Shown here piece by piece: positions 37,318 through 44,465 of a stretch of DNA of 55,146 nucleotides. Numbering within the stretch: position 1 is the first letter of the stretch; each line of letters begins with the position of its first letter. The DNA lies in NCBI GenBank assembly GCA_949300325.1, contig CASGDQ010000048.1:1-55146 (forward strand), written 5' to 3'. The translations under genes and the position numbers were made by a program. This DNA comes from an uncultured Spirochaetales bacterium (GTDB lineage: Bacteria > Spirochaetota > Spirochaetia > Sphaerochaetales > Sphaerochaetaceae). Below the pieces are notes generated by a model that was not told where the DNA came from, did no database searches, and worked only from the letters and a program-made list of their open reading frames with translations.

Positions 37318-39153
37318 CTACCTGATTAAAAGCAATGCAGACTGCTTCGATTTTGTTGTGATAACATTCTTATCTGCTATATCTATGCTTCCCAAAAGCA
37401 GCGAAACATCATTTATGGATGTAAATGGATCATCGAATGTGAAAGAGCATCCTGGGCCGCGGTTTATAATGGCAACAAGTGTTTCCTTTTCGAGATATCT
37501 GATGATAAGAAAGCATTCGTCATTGATGATTTTCATAGAAAATGCAGAATAACCGAATGACGGCATCTTCCTGATCTTTCCCAATTCCTTGTACCAATTA
37601 TAATATTTCATATTCCATTTCTTTTTATCCCACTGCATCGGATATCTCGAGCCCTCGACGGATCCCATGGTTCCATCAAGGCCGATCTCATCGCCGTAAT
37701 AGACACTCGGCATTCCGGGAAGAAGATAAAGCGCAAGAATTCCTCCAAGATATATGTCATCATCCATAACCTCTTTGTTGTTATGAAGCCTCGGGGTATC
37801 ATGGCTGTCGATGAGGTTCATCTGGAAATAAACGCTCTGGTCTGGAACAGAGCAAAGCGCCTCATAGGCTGCGCTTATGAATTCTTTAGAAGTAAAAGGC
37901 CTTGTCTTTTCCGGACTGTGCCCCCAGGCTCCGCATAAGAACCTGTCCTTCTCCCCAAGCCAGGAGCGGATGATGCGTCCTGAGCCGAAATAATTCATCG
38001 TGGCATCCCACATGTCACCTTGCATGTAATCCGCACTGTCATCCCAATCCTCACCGACTAAATAAAGTCCTTCTCTTTCCTTCTTGAGCTCTTTTCTCAC
38101 CTCGCGCCATACTTCTTGGCATAGCTGATCGCTTTCCGTCCTGCCAAGCTCGGGCGCCACATCAAGACGCCAGGCATCTAAAAAGTACGGAGCTTTGAGA
38201 TACTTCTTCATTGCGCTTTCAGCATCTTTATATAAAAGGGATCTGAGTTTTTCAGAATTGAAATTAAGCTGCGGCAGCGTTTCAACATCCGCCCAATAAC
38301 GGAATGTGCCATCGCTGTTTTTGTAATAGAATCCGGCTTCCTGGGAAGAAGGATCCTCTTTGGCCTTCTTGAACCACGGATGGCCGCTTCCTGTATGATT
38401 TATCGAAATATCCTGTATTATCCTTATTTTCTTTTCATGGGCCGCATTCAGAAGTTCCAGATACGCTTCATCTCCTCCAAGCTTTTTATCGACATGGAAA
38501 AAGTCCGTGGAATCAAAACGGTGGACAGTCAGCGAGCAATTGACAGGATTGAGATAGATCGCATCGAATCCCAAGTCAGAAATATAGTCAATCTTGTCCT
38601 TAACACCTTTCAAATCCCCGTTGTAAAAATCCACACATCTTGCTTCCTCATAGCCTTTAGGCGCATCGAGAAAAGAAGGTGTCGAGACATATGCTCCGTT
38701 GAAAAAGTACTCTCCTGCCTTAACATCGTTTGAAGGATCGCCATTGAAGAACCTGTCAGGGAAAATCTGATAGCAGGTGGAGAGGCCGACCCATGATGGC
38801 GCATCCAGATCCGGTATTATCTCAAACCTGTTTTTTACAGATGGAACGACCCGGGACAGCCCTGATTTGGAATAATAATAGCTATCTCCTTTCTCATCAT
38901 CGATGATGAAATAATATCTTATCTTTTCCGTGGTGCTGAATATCGGCATTTCTGCAGAATAAAAATCCGCCTTGCCCATTTTGGAAGTCTTCTGCATATC
39001 CACAGTACGGCTCAAACCGGTTTTAAAATCATAGCGCAAGCGCACTTTTAGGCAGAAGCCATCAACAGCGATACCGACACAAATGACATCTCCCCCTTTG
39101 GGGAAAAGATTGGAAACAAAGGTTGAAGAAAAAGAACTGAAGCAGCTGAACAT
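37318..39153 (-). CDS. GH13 alpha-glycosidase (neopullulanase/cyclomaltodextrinase-like)
   Basis: A 611-residue GH13 enzyme. An N-terminal beta domain (about residues 1-125) is followed by the catalytic barrel: VGLSTCYQIFPDRF, DAIYLNPVN, WRLDVAPELG with the Asp nucleophile, LVGEDWDDS with the Glu acid/base, and NLIDSHDTPR with the third Asp. A C-terminal beta domain closes it. The N-domain suggests the neopullulanase or cyclomaltodextrinase group. There is no signal peptide, so it acts in the cytoplasm on imported maltodextrins. The ATG at 39153 follows AGGAGG by 4-6 bases. Two palindromes lie upstream. Confidence 0.88.
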   Translation of the reverse strand: MFSCFSSFSSTFVSNLFPKGGDVICVGIAVDGFCLKVRLRYDFKTGLSRTVDMQKTSKMGKADFYSAEMPIFSTTEKIRYYFIIDDEKGDSYYYSKSGLSRVVPSVKNRFEIIPDLDAPSWVGLSTCYQIFPDRFFNGDPSNDVKAGEYFFNGAYVSTPSFLDAPKGYEEARCVDFYNGDLKGVKDKIDYISDLGFDAIYLNPVNCSLTVHRFDSTDFFHVDKKLGGDEAYLELLNAAHEKKIRIIQDISINHTGSGHPWFKKAKEDPSSQEAGFYYKNSDGTFRYWADVETLPQLNFNSEKLRSLLYKDAESAMKKYLKAPYFLDAWRLDVAPELGRTESDQLCQEVWREVRKELKKEREGLYLVGEDWDDSADYMQGDMWDATMNYFGSGRIIRSWLGEKDRFLCGAWGHSPEKTRPFTSKEFISAAYEALCSVPDQSVYFQMNLIDSHDTPRLHNNKEVMDDDIYLGGILALYLLPGMPSVYYGDEIGLDGTMGSVEGSRYPMQWDKKKWNMKYYNWYKELGKIRKMPSFGYSAFSMKIINDECFLIIRYLEKETLVAIINRGPGCSFTFDDPFTSINDVSLLLGSIDIADKNVITTKSKQSALLLIR

Positions 39154-39167
39154 GACTCCTCCTGCTG

Positions 39168-39179
39168 ATTTTGCAAAAT
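39168..39179. promoter_or_regulatory. Palindrome at the glycosidase transcription start
   Basis: A perfect 12-bp palindrome, ATTTTGCAAAAT. It overlaps the end of a candidate -10 box (TATTAT, 39178-39183) and the expected transcription start, 14 bases before the GH13 ATG. It fits an operator for a LacI- or MalR-type repressor, but no regulator gene is nearby. Confidence 0.45.
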
Positions 39180-39206
39180 AATAACCGAAGGCGGGCTGAA
39201 AGCAAA
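39178..39206 (-). promoter_or_regulatory. Candidate promoter of the GH13 gene
   Basis: On the minus strand TTTGCT (39201-39206), 17 bases, then TATTAT (39178-39183). The -35 is weak and the -10 is one base off consensus. Confidence 0.45.
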
Positions 39207-39209
39207 CAC

Positions 39210-39224
39210 TTAAACAATGTTTAA
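39210..39224. repeat. 15-bp palindrome upstream of the GH13 gene
   Basis: A perfect inverted repeat TTAAACA-a-TGTTTAA between the adk terminator and the GH13 promoter. It could be a second operator or an extension of the terminator T-tract region. Confidence 0.45.
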
Positions 39225-39250
39225 TAAAAAAACCGCAGTCTCCTGCGGTC
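39225..39250 (-). terminator. Terminator after adk
   Basis: A stem of ACCGCAG (39232-39238) and CTGCGGT (39243-39249) with a 4-base loop, followed on the minus strand by seven T. It begins 12 bases after the adk stop. Confidence 0.93.
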
Positions 39251-39261
39251 AAAAAAGTGTT

Positions 39262-39888
39262 TTATTTCAAAAGCGCTTTGAGGTTTTCAAGTATATCCTC
39301 AGGCTTTCCCGAGCAATCCAGATCGATTAGGATTCCTTTCTTCCTATAGTAATCGATCAAGGGAGCTGTGCTCTTTTCATACACATCAAGCCTGTTCAGG
39401 ATGGCTTCTTCCTTGTCATCATCCCTCTGGATAAGAGGCTCTCCGGTCTCATCGTCGATCCCTTCCTCCTTTGGAGGATTATAGATTATGTGATATGTCC
39501 TTCCTGTGCTCTTGCAGACCCTTCTTCCAGAAAGCCTTTTGAGGATCTCGCTCCTATCAAGCACGAAATTCACAACATGCTCAGGCTTCCTCATTTCCTC
39601 AAGTGCATCCGCCTGTGCCACCGTGCGCGGGAATCCGTCGAGGATATATCCGTTCAAGGCATCAGCCTCACCAAGCCTGTTCTCTACCATCTTGATCGTC
39701 ACTTCATCGGGAACAAGGTTTCCTGCAGCCAGGATTCCCTTCACAAGCTTGCCAAGCTCGGTCTCATTCTTGATATTCGCTCTGAAGAGATCTCCTGTGG
39801 AGATATGAGGAATGCCGAAGGCATCCTTTGCAATTGAAGCAATAGTGCCCTTTCCTGCTCCCGGAGGGCCTAAAAACACTAGATTCAT
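39262..39888 (-). CDS. adk: Adenylate kinase
   Basis: A 208-residue long-form adenylate kinase converting AMP and ATP to two ADP. The P-loop GPPGAGKGT is at residues 7-15, followed by HISTGDLFR, DGFPRTVAQAD and the LID region (GRRVCKSTGRTYHIIYNPP). The LID has only one Cys, so it is not the zinc form. Start has GGAAGG upstream. It is transcribed alone between its own promoter and terminator. Confidence 0.96.
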   Translation of the reverse strand: MNLVFLGPPGAGKGTIASIAKDAFGIPHISTGDLFRANIKNETELGKLVKGILAAGNLVPDEVTIKMVENRLGEADALNGYILDGFPRTVAQADALEEMRKPEHVVNFVLDRSEILKRLSGRRVCKSTGRTYHIIYNPPKEEGIDDETGEPLIQRDDDKEEAILNRLDVYEKSTAPLIDYYRKKGILIDLDCSGKPEDILENLKALLK

Positions 39889-39923
39889 AGTCTTCCTTCC
39901 TTAACAAATTGAAAAGTAAGCTG

Positions 39924-39952
39924 ATGATACCACTTAAAGGAGAAAAAGTTAA
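39924..39952 (-). promoter_or_regulatory. Promoter of adk
   Basis: On the minus strand TTAACT (39947-39952), 17 bases, and TATCAT (39924-39929) preceded by TGG, an extended -10. Its -35 directly adjoins the -35 of the divergent promoter at 39953. Confidence 0.6.
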
Positions 39953-39982
39953 TTGTAAAAGCCGCTTCTTATAAAATATAAT
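39953..39982 (+). promoter_or_regulatory. Promoter of the uracil phosphoribosyltransferase-like gene
   Basis: TTGTAA (39953-39958), 18 bases, TATAAT (39977-39982). The start of transcription would fall near 39989, just before an AGAGG ribosome-binding site. Confidence 0.75.
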
Positions 39983-40002
39983 AGCGCCTAGAGGTTGCGA
40001 TT

Positions 40003-41055
40003 ATGAAGAAGATAGTACTCCATGCCACGGATCTGGACGGATTTCTTACAGAACAGGATAAAAAGGATTTGGACCAGATAGAGAAAATGTATGACGAAAG
40101 CCTTGAGGCCTGCAAGCTGATAGACAGCGATCCAGATGATGAAAAAGCCCTATCAAGGCTTGTAGACAGTGCAAGGGATATCGGGCATAAGCTTGAAGAG
40201 ATAACAAAAACAAACAAAAGGATACATGTCTACTCCTTCGACACACCCGATGAAATGCACGGGGAATGCTCAAGAATAATCTCAAAGCTCAGAGCACCTG
40301 AAACAGGGCATGAAGAATTCCTATATTATATACAAAGGGCATATGAGCTCATGTTCACTCATACCTTTGCAGACGAATGTCTTCCTAAAAAGAGAAGCAT
40401 CATACAGAAGACCCCTGTCACCAATCCGGTAAGAAACTATGCAGTGCATAAGATTCCGGATGTGGACGAGATGATACATAACAGCGTCATGTGCGTCATG
40501 CTCCGCGGCGCCCTTTTGCCCTCGATGATCATAAGCAAGGAGATAGAGGATTATTCCTCAGACAGATATATAACTCCTTTTGCCCTCTTTAAGATCAAAC
40601 GCGATGAATCGAGAAGCGAGAAGAACATGGATTACATCCTTGATTTGGACAAATCCTTCTTCTCTCTCCCGGAGCTTGATGGTAAGGATCTGATTTTCGC
40701 AGATCCTATGAACGCCACAGGAGGATCCCTTGTGACAATAGTGAAATATCTGAAGGAAGAAGGGATCAAGCCCAAATCAATCAAGTTCATAAACGTCATA
40801 AGCGCATTGAAAGGCGCTCTCAGGATAACAAGGGCTATCGAGGAAGCGGAGGTATACACCCTTTGGATGGATCCCGTCCTCAACGACAAGGCCTATATCC
40901 TTCCCGGCCTCGGCGATGCTGGAGACCGCCTGAACGGGATCGACAGCGGAGCAAGCCCGAGAAACATGATCCAGCTCATTGCAGATTATGGCACCTCGAT
41001 TGTGAACCTGTATAGGGATCAGGTAAGGGAAATTGAAAAGACTGTTCTTAATTAG
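40003..41055 (+). CDS. Uracil phosphoribosyltransferase-like protein with N-terminal extension
   Basis: A 350-residue protein. The C-terminal part (about residues 135-345) matches uracil phosphoribosyltransferase: the PRPP loop DPMNATGGS at 234-242 and the uracil-binding LPGLGDAGDR at 300-309. The first 135 residues are an extra, mainly helical region not found in the normal enzyme of about 210 residues. The reaction would be uracil plus PRPP to UMP; the extension may regulate or add a second function, unknown. Good promoter and AGAGG site. It overlaps the lipoprotein gene by 23 bases. Confidence 0.85.
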   Translation: MKKIVLHATDLDGFLTEQDKKDLDQIEKMYDESLEACKLIDSDPDDEKALSRLVDSARDIGHKLEEITKTNKRIHVYSFDTPDEMHGECSRIISKLRAPETGHEEFLYYIQRAYELMFTHTFADECLPKKRSIIQKTPVTNPVRNYAVHKIPDVDEMIHNSVMCVMLRGALLPSMIISKEIEDYSSDRYITPFALFKIKRDESRSEKNMDYILDLDKSFFSLPELDGKDLIFADPMNATGGSLVTIVKYLKEEGIKPKSIKFINVISALKGALRITRAIEEAEVYTLWMDPVLNDKAYILPGLGDAGDRLNGIDSGASPRNMIQLIADYGTSIVNLYRDQVREIEKTVLN

Positions 41056-41659
41056 CCTGCTTTTTCTTCTGATACTTTTGCTTTCATCCTGCTTTACGAG
41101 TCAGAGCGACCAAACTCTGGCTCTTGCAAGCGGGATGGATCTGCAGGATAGGATCGCGCTATATGAAGAGGAAGCAGCAAAAACCGGGGATTTCAAGCTC
41201 TATTACAATCTAGCCTATTCCTATATCCAGGCAGGAAAGCTTGAAGATGCGGCAAGAGTTGCAGAGGATGCGCTCATCCTTTTTCCTGACAGCTACAGGA
41301 TGCTGAGCCTGAAGGCTTACGCTGCACGGGAGAATGGGAATCTGGCTGGATATGAGGATGCGTTATTACAAATTCTGAAGCAGGTTCCAGCCGATATTGA
41401 AAAGCGCAAGCTTTTAATGGATCTTTATTTCAAAACTGGTTTTACGAAAAAAGCGGAAGATCAGGCATATATGATCCTATATTATGATGCTAAGGATGAA
41501 GATGCGCTTTTCATCCTTTCGTTCAAGGATGGCTTTTACAGCCTTTTAGGTCCTGGAAAAGAAATAAGAAGGCTTTTAGATGCAGAAATAATGCTTCCAG
41601 AAAAGCTTTTTGAAACAGAAATAGAAAAAAGAAGGGCTTTCAAAGCCCCCATCATTTGA
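41033..41659 (+). CDS. TPR-containing lipoprotein
   Basis: A 208-residue lipoprotein. A signal peptide ends in the lipobox LLSSC with Cys20 as the lipidated residue. The mature part has two or three tetratricopeptide-like helical pairs (YYNLAYSYIQAGKLEDAARVA at about 61-81). It likely sits at the periplasmic face or the outer membrane. It starts at a TTG (41033) within the upstream gene, with TAAGGG 5 bases before it. The 3' end overlaps rnhA by 8 bases, convergently. Confidence 0.75.
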   Translation: MKRLFLISLLFLLILLLSSCFTSQSDQTLALASGMDLQDRIALYEEEAAKTGDFKLYYNLAYSYIQAGKLEDAARVAEDALILFPDSYRMLSLKAYAARENGNLAGYEDALLQILKQVPADIEKRKLLMDLYFKTGFTKKAEDQAYMILYYDAKDEDALFILSFKDGFYSLLGPGKEIRRLLDAEIMLPEKLFETEIEKRRAFKAPII

Positions 41660-42092
41660 ATTTTGCAATCTCTTTTTGAGTAAGATCATCGCAGTATTCG
41701 TTCCATTCAAGACCTGCATGCCCCTTTACCCATACCCATCTGATATCAAGGCTTCTGCATAATTGGTCAAGCTCCTCCCAGTACTGCCTGTTTTTGACAG
41801 GATCGCCTGACGCGGTCCTCCATTTCTTCTTCTTCCAATTGGCTATCCACTCGGTAATGCCGTTCTTGACATACTGGCTGTCCGTACAGATCTCAAGGGA
41901 ACCAATGCCGTTTGAGATGGCGAATTTCAGGGCCTCTATAACTGCAGTAAGCTCCATCTTATTATTCGTAGTAAGCTTATCCCCTCCGCTTGATGAGGCG
42001 ATCATGGCCCCATCACGCAGAATACAATACCCCCATCCTCCCGGACCGGGATTGCCGCTGCAGCCTCCATCGGTGTATATGCTGTACATCAT
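41652..42092 (-). CDS. rnhA: Ribonuclease HI
   Basis: A 146-residue RNase HI that cuts RNA in RNA-DNA hybrids. The acidic catalytic residues are present: Asp8 in YTDGGCSGNPGPGGWG, Glu47 in NKMELTA, Asp71 in ICTDSQYV, and the late Asp in NEYCDD, with the His-loop WVKGHAG. Full length. It overlaps the parvulin gene by 4 bases. Confidence 0.95.
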   Translation of the reverse strand: MMYSIYTDGGCSGNPGPGGWGYCILRDGAMIASSSGGDKLTTNNKMELTAVIEALKFAISNGIGSLEICTDSQYVKNGITEWIANWKKKKWRTASGDPVKNRQYWEELDQLCRSLDIRWVWVKGHAGLEWNEYCDDLTQKEIAKFK

Positions 42093-42364
42093 CTTGCTCC
42101 TGTCTTCTTGATTATATGATACCCGAACTGGCTATGGACAGGACGGGAAACTGATCCTATTGACATCCTTCTGACCGCATCCTCGAAGGATTTGACCATT
42201 TGTCCTTCCTTGAACCATCCCAGGTCCCCGCCCTTTGATTTTGACGGGCACTGGGAATACTGCGATGCCAGGGAAGAAAAGCTCTCCCCCTTCTTCACCC
42301 TTTCATACAGCATATCTGCTGTGCTTTTATCTTTAACAAGAATATGGCTTGCTCTGAATTCCAT
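42089..42364 (-). CDS. Stand-alone parvulin peptidyl-prolyl isomerase
   Basis: A 91-residue single-domain parvulin with SHILVKDKSTA, FSSLASQYSQCPSKSKGGDLGWF, and PVHSQFGYHIIKK. This matches the small cytoplasmic PpiC type (about 92 residues in Escherichia coli). No signal peptide. It lies 1 base after the CYTH gene and overlaps rnhA by 4 bases. Confidence 0.9.
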   Translation of the reverse strand: MEFRASHILVKDKSTADMLYERVKKGESFSSLASQYSQCPSKSKGGDLGWFKEGQMVKSFEDAVRRMSIGSVSRPVHSQFGYHIIKKTGAR

Positions 42365-42365
42365 C

Positions 42366-42899
42366 TCAAACTCCTAAAATCATTTCCCTATAGCTCTTAA
42401 TTTCAACATCGCTTTCATCAAGTCCGAAAAGATGAAGCAGGTGATAGAGCTTTTTCTGGGCATGTTCAACATCCTCCTTTGAGGATGAAAAGTCAAGCAG
42501 ATACTCCATTTCAAGAAACACGCCGAGATCATTGACTTTTAAAAGCTCGACATGCACTGGGCCGAAATACCACTCAAAGCCGGTCTTCTCCTTTACAAAA
42601 TACTCCTCGTATCCGAGGCAGAGGAAAAAAGCCTTCAGGTTTTCAGCCTGATCAAGCGATGCGGAAAACTCATATTCCTGGTTCTCTTCGCTGACACTGT
42701 CTTTGAACTGCTTTTTCGCAGTCACTTCCAGATGGTCCGCAAAATGCCTTATCCTCAGCGCCTGCAGAGTCTCCCCCGGCCGGTGGAAATACAGATCGTG
42801 CTTCTTTACAGCCTTGCGCCCCGAATCGGAAAAGGAATCGATGATGGCGGCCATTTTTTCCATATCGCCTGCATGGGCCTTGATCTCTATCTCCTTCAC
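42366..42899 (-). CDS. CYTH-domain protein
   Basis: A 177-residue CYTH (triphosphate tunnel) protein. It begins MKEIEIKAHA, the ExExK strand. Arg and Lys pairs (ALRIRHF, EVTAKKQF) and the late EMEYLLDF strand line the tunnel. Members cleave triphosphates or thiamine triphosphate, or act as class IV adenylate cyclase. The length suits a stand-alone triphosphatase or cyclase; the substrate cannot be told here. It lies 1 base after the membrane protein gene. Confidence 0.85.
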   Translation of the reverse strand: MKEIEIKAHAGDMEKMAAIIDSFSDSGRKAVKKHDLYFHRPGETLQALRIRHFADHLEVTAKKQFKDSVSEENQEYEFSASLDQAENLKAFFLCLGYEEYFVKEKTGFEWYFGPVHVELLKVNDLGVFLEMEYLLDFSSSKEDVEHAQKKLYHLLHLFGLDESDVEIKSYREMILGV

Positions 42900-42900
42900 A

Positions 42901-43674
42901 TTAGTCCTTCCATGGGAAAATCATATTCTTCAAGCTTCTCGGACCAACCTTCTCCCTCTCTTCATAAAGAAGATCATCCCAGTTTATGTTCTTCCTGTCT
43001 TCAGGATGCTTTTCAAGATAATCATATTTGAACATAAGAAGTTTTATGGCATCCTGGGCTGCCAGCTGCATGCCGGTCAAACCTGGAACAAGCCCCATCG
43101 TGAAAACGGAAATAGCTATGCAGAAGATATTATAGATGCCAAAGAAAATGGCAAACAATGGATTATCGGCTACAATTATGAAACATTTCTTCAGCGTCTT
43201 GAGTGGCCTGTCTCCAGGCAGGCGGCACATAAGCGGAAAATAGAACGGAAATGCGAGAAGAAATATCACCGTAAGCCAGAACAGCACTACTGTTATTACC
43301 AAGCTGACAGGGTTATCCACCGAAAAATAAAACGGGATCACAAGAAAAATAAGAAGGAAAAGAAACAGCTGCACAAAGAAATAAAGTATAGAGTGCCTGA
43401 TATTCCTTCCCAGCCCTTCCTTGAATGCCTGGAAAGTATCTCTCTGGTAATTCGACCAGCTTAAAGTCGCACCTGCAACCCCTCCTGTTATCAGAGACTG
43501 GATAAAAAGCAAAAGGACTAAAAGCACATATGCTAGCACAGTCATGCTTTCCATCAAGGACAGGACGCTGAATGACAGCACCAGGATAAGGACAAACAAA
43601 AGATTGAAAAGGACCATTGGGATCAAATTGTCCCAACCGTCAAAAAACGCTTTCTTTATAAAAAAACCTTTCAT
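42901..43674 (-). CDS. Multi-pass membrane protein, unknown
   Basis: A 257-residue protein with about five or six transmembrane helices (residues 17-40, 45-68, 95-118, 122-150, 168-200). A cytoplasmic tail ends in PRSLKNMIFPWKD. The general layout is like DUF624-type membrane proteins, but I cannot confirm this. No ribosome-binding site is visible; a TTGAAT-17-TAGAGT promoter ends 8 bases before the ATG. It is first in the unit leading to rnhA. Confidence 0.65.
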   Translation of the reverse strand: MKGFFIKKAFFDGWDNLIPMVLFNLLFVLILVLSFSVLSLMESMTVLAYVLLVLLLFIQSLITGGVAGATLSWSNYQRDTFQAFKEGLGRNIRHSILYFFVQLFLFLLIFLVIPFYFSVDNPVSLVITVVLFWLTVIFLLAFPFYFPLMCRLPGDRPLKTLKKCFIIVADNPLFAIFFGIYNIFCIAISVFTMGLVPGLTGMQLAAQDAIKLLMFKYDYLEKHPEDRKNINWDDLLYEEREKVGPRSLKNMIFPWKD

Positions 43675-43682
43675 ACATCAAG

Positions 43683-43711
43683 ACTCTAAACGAAAGAAAG
43701 GGCAAATTCAA
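43683..43711 (-). promoter_or_regulatory. Candidate promoter before the membrane protein gene
   Basis: On the minus strand TTGAAT (43706-43711), 17 bases, TAGAGT (43683-43688), then 8 bases to the ATG at 43674. The -10 is two bases off consensus. Confidence 0.4.
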
Positions 43712-43933
43712 TCGCAAATATACAACTCGCTGAAATATAAAAACATAAAAATAATGTAATTTTGATCCAAATGACCGGCTTTTTGCTCTTTTCTTTTTAA
43801 ACATATTTTTATGTAACCAATACTTTCTAATAGAGTTTTGCGTTGGAATGCAAAAGAAGAAAAGAAGAAAAAAGTGAAAGCATCATTTAATAAAAATTAT
43901 ATAAAAATCGTAGCTTTTTTTATAAAAGTCATA

Positions 43934-43962
43934 TTTACAAAAAATGTGCTTGATGATATAAG
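43934..43962 (+). promoter_or_regulatory. Promoter of the small RNA
   Basis: TTTACA (43934-43939), exactly 17 bases, TATAAG (43957-43962). Both hexamers are one base off the sigma-70 consensus, among the best promoters in the window. It drives a region without a coding frame. Confidence 0.75.
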
Positions 43963-43968
43963 ATAAGT

Positions 43969-44089
43969 AGTGGCTTAAATGAGTAATCTGGTTGCCTAGA
44001 AGAGAGGGACTGCCGCGAGCCGCCTTCCTTGTGAACGGGAAGACGCATAAAAACAAAATCCCAGCCTGCAAAGCTGGGATTCTTTTTTT
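43969..44089 (+). ncRNA. Candidate small RNA, about 120 nt, family not recognised
   Basis: A complete small transcription unit: promoter at 43934-43962, expected start near 43969, and a rho-independent terminator with stem AATCCCAGC (44057-44065) / GCTGGGATT (44073-44081) followed by seven T. Between them lies a GC-rich segment unlike the AT-rich flanks, with no open frame. One internal hairpin is visible, CTTCC-ttgtgaac-GGGAAG, near 44021-44042. I checked by eye for SRP RNA, tmRNA, 6S RNA, RNase P RNA, T-box and common riboswitch signatures and found none. It could also be a riboregulator for argG, 375 bases downstream, but the terminator and distance favour an independent RNA. Confidence 0.65.
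44057..44089 (+). terminator. Terminator of the small RNA, probably bidirectional
   Basis: A 9-bp perfect stem with a 7-base loop. On the plus strand it is followed by TCTTTTTTT. On the minus strand GCTGGGATT is followed by TTGTTTTTATG, so it can also stop transcription from the right. Confidence 0.9.
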
Positions 44090-44103
44090 GGAAGCGAACT
44101 ACT

Positions 44104-44325
44104 CTATCTTAGCTTATGCTTGAAGATGGAGCATCCGGTTTCAACACAGAATGCTTCCATCCCTCTCATAAGAGGAATCCAAGTCTGACTTCTGCCCGGC
44201 TGGAGTGCCCATGTGTTACGCATGGATGCAGGATGATTCATGCTCTTCTGCAAGAAGCAGTGTTTACGATTCGGATTAAATCCATTTTGGCTTTTTTGGC
44301 CGGTTCTTTCGATAAATACAGCCAC
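44104..44325 (-). CDS. Doubtful small open frame before the bidirectional terminator
   Basis: A 73-codon frame from a GTG at 44325, or 45 codons from an ATG at about 44241, ending at 44104. The only support is that its stop lies 23 bases before a minus-strand terminator. No ribosome-binding site or recognisable domain. The predicted protein contains two Cys near its end and no membrane segment. It may be a small gene, a remnant, or chance. Confidence 0.25.
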   Translation of the reverse strand: MAVFIERTGQKSQNGFNPNRKHCFLQKSMNHPASMRNTWALQPGRSQTWIPLMRGMEAFCVETGCSIFKHKLR

Positions 44326-44388
44326 TTTGCAAACATATTTATTTGTCTTTTCATTATTATTCGTAAAATAAACGCTTTTTCGTAAAAA

Positions 44389-44406
44389 TTTGAATATTTA
44401 TACAAA
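44389..44406. promoter_or_regulatory. ARG-box-like palindrome upstream of argG
   Basis: An 18-bp site built around TGAAT-attt-ATACA, one mismatch from the ArgR box core TGAAT-N4-ATTCA. A half-site TTGAAT follows at 44414. It lies 60-77 bases before the argG start. Consistent with arginine control, but argR is not in this window. Confidence 0.45.
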
Positions 44407-44465
44407 AAACTAGTTGAATCTTTTTTATATTTATGCAAAATACAAGGCATCAGGAGATAATTAAG

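Noticed and set aside
43969..44089. 6S RNA, SRP RNA or riboswitch identity for the small RNA
   Set aside because: It is too short for 6S, lacks the conserved SRP GGAAGGAAGCAGC region, and shows none of the common riboswitch core motifs; kept as an unassigned RNA.
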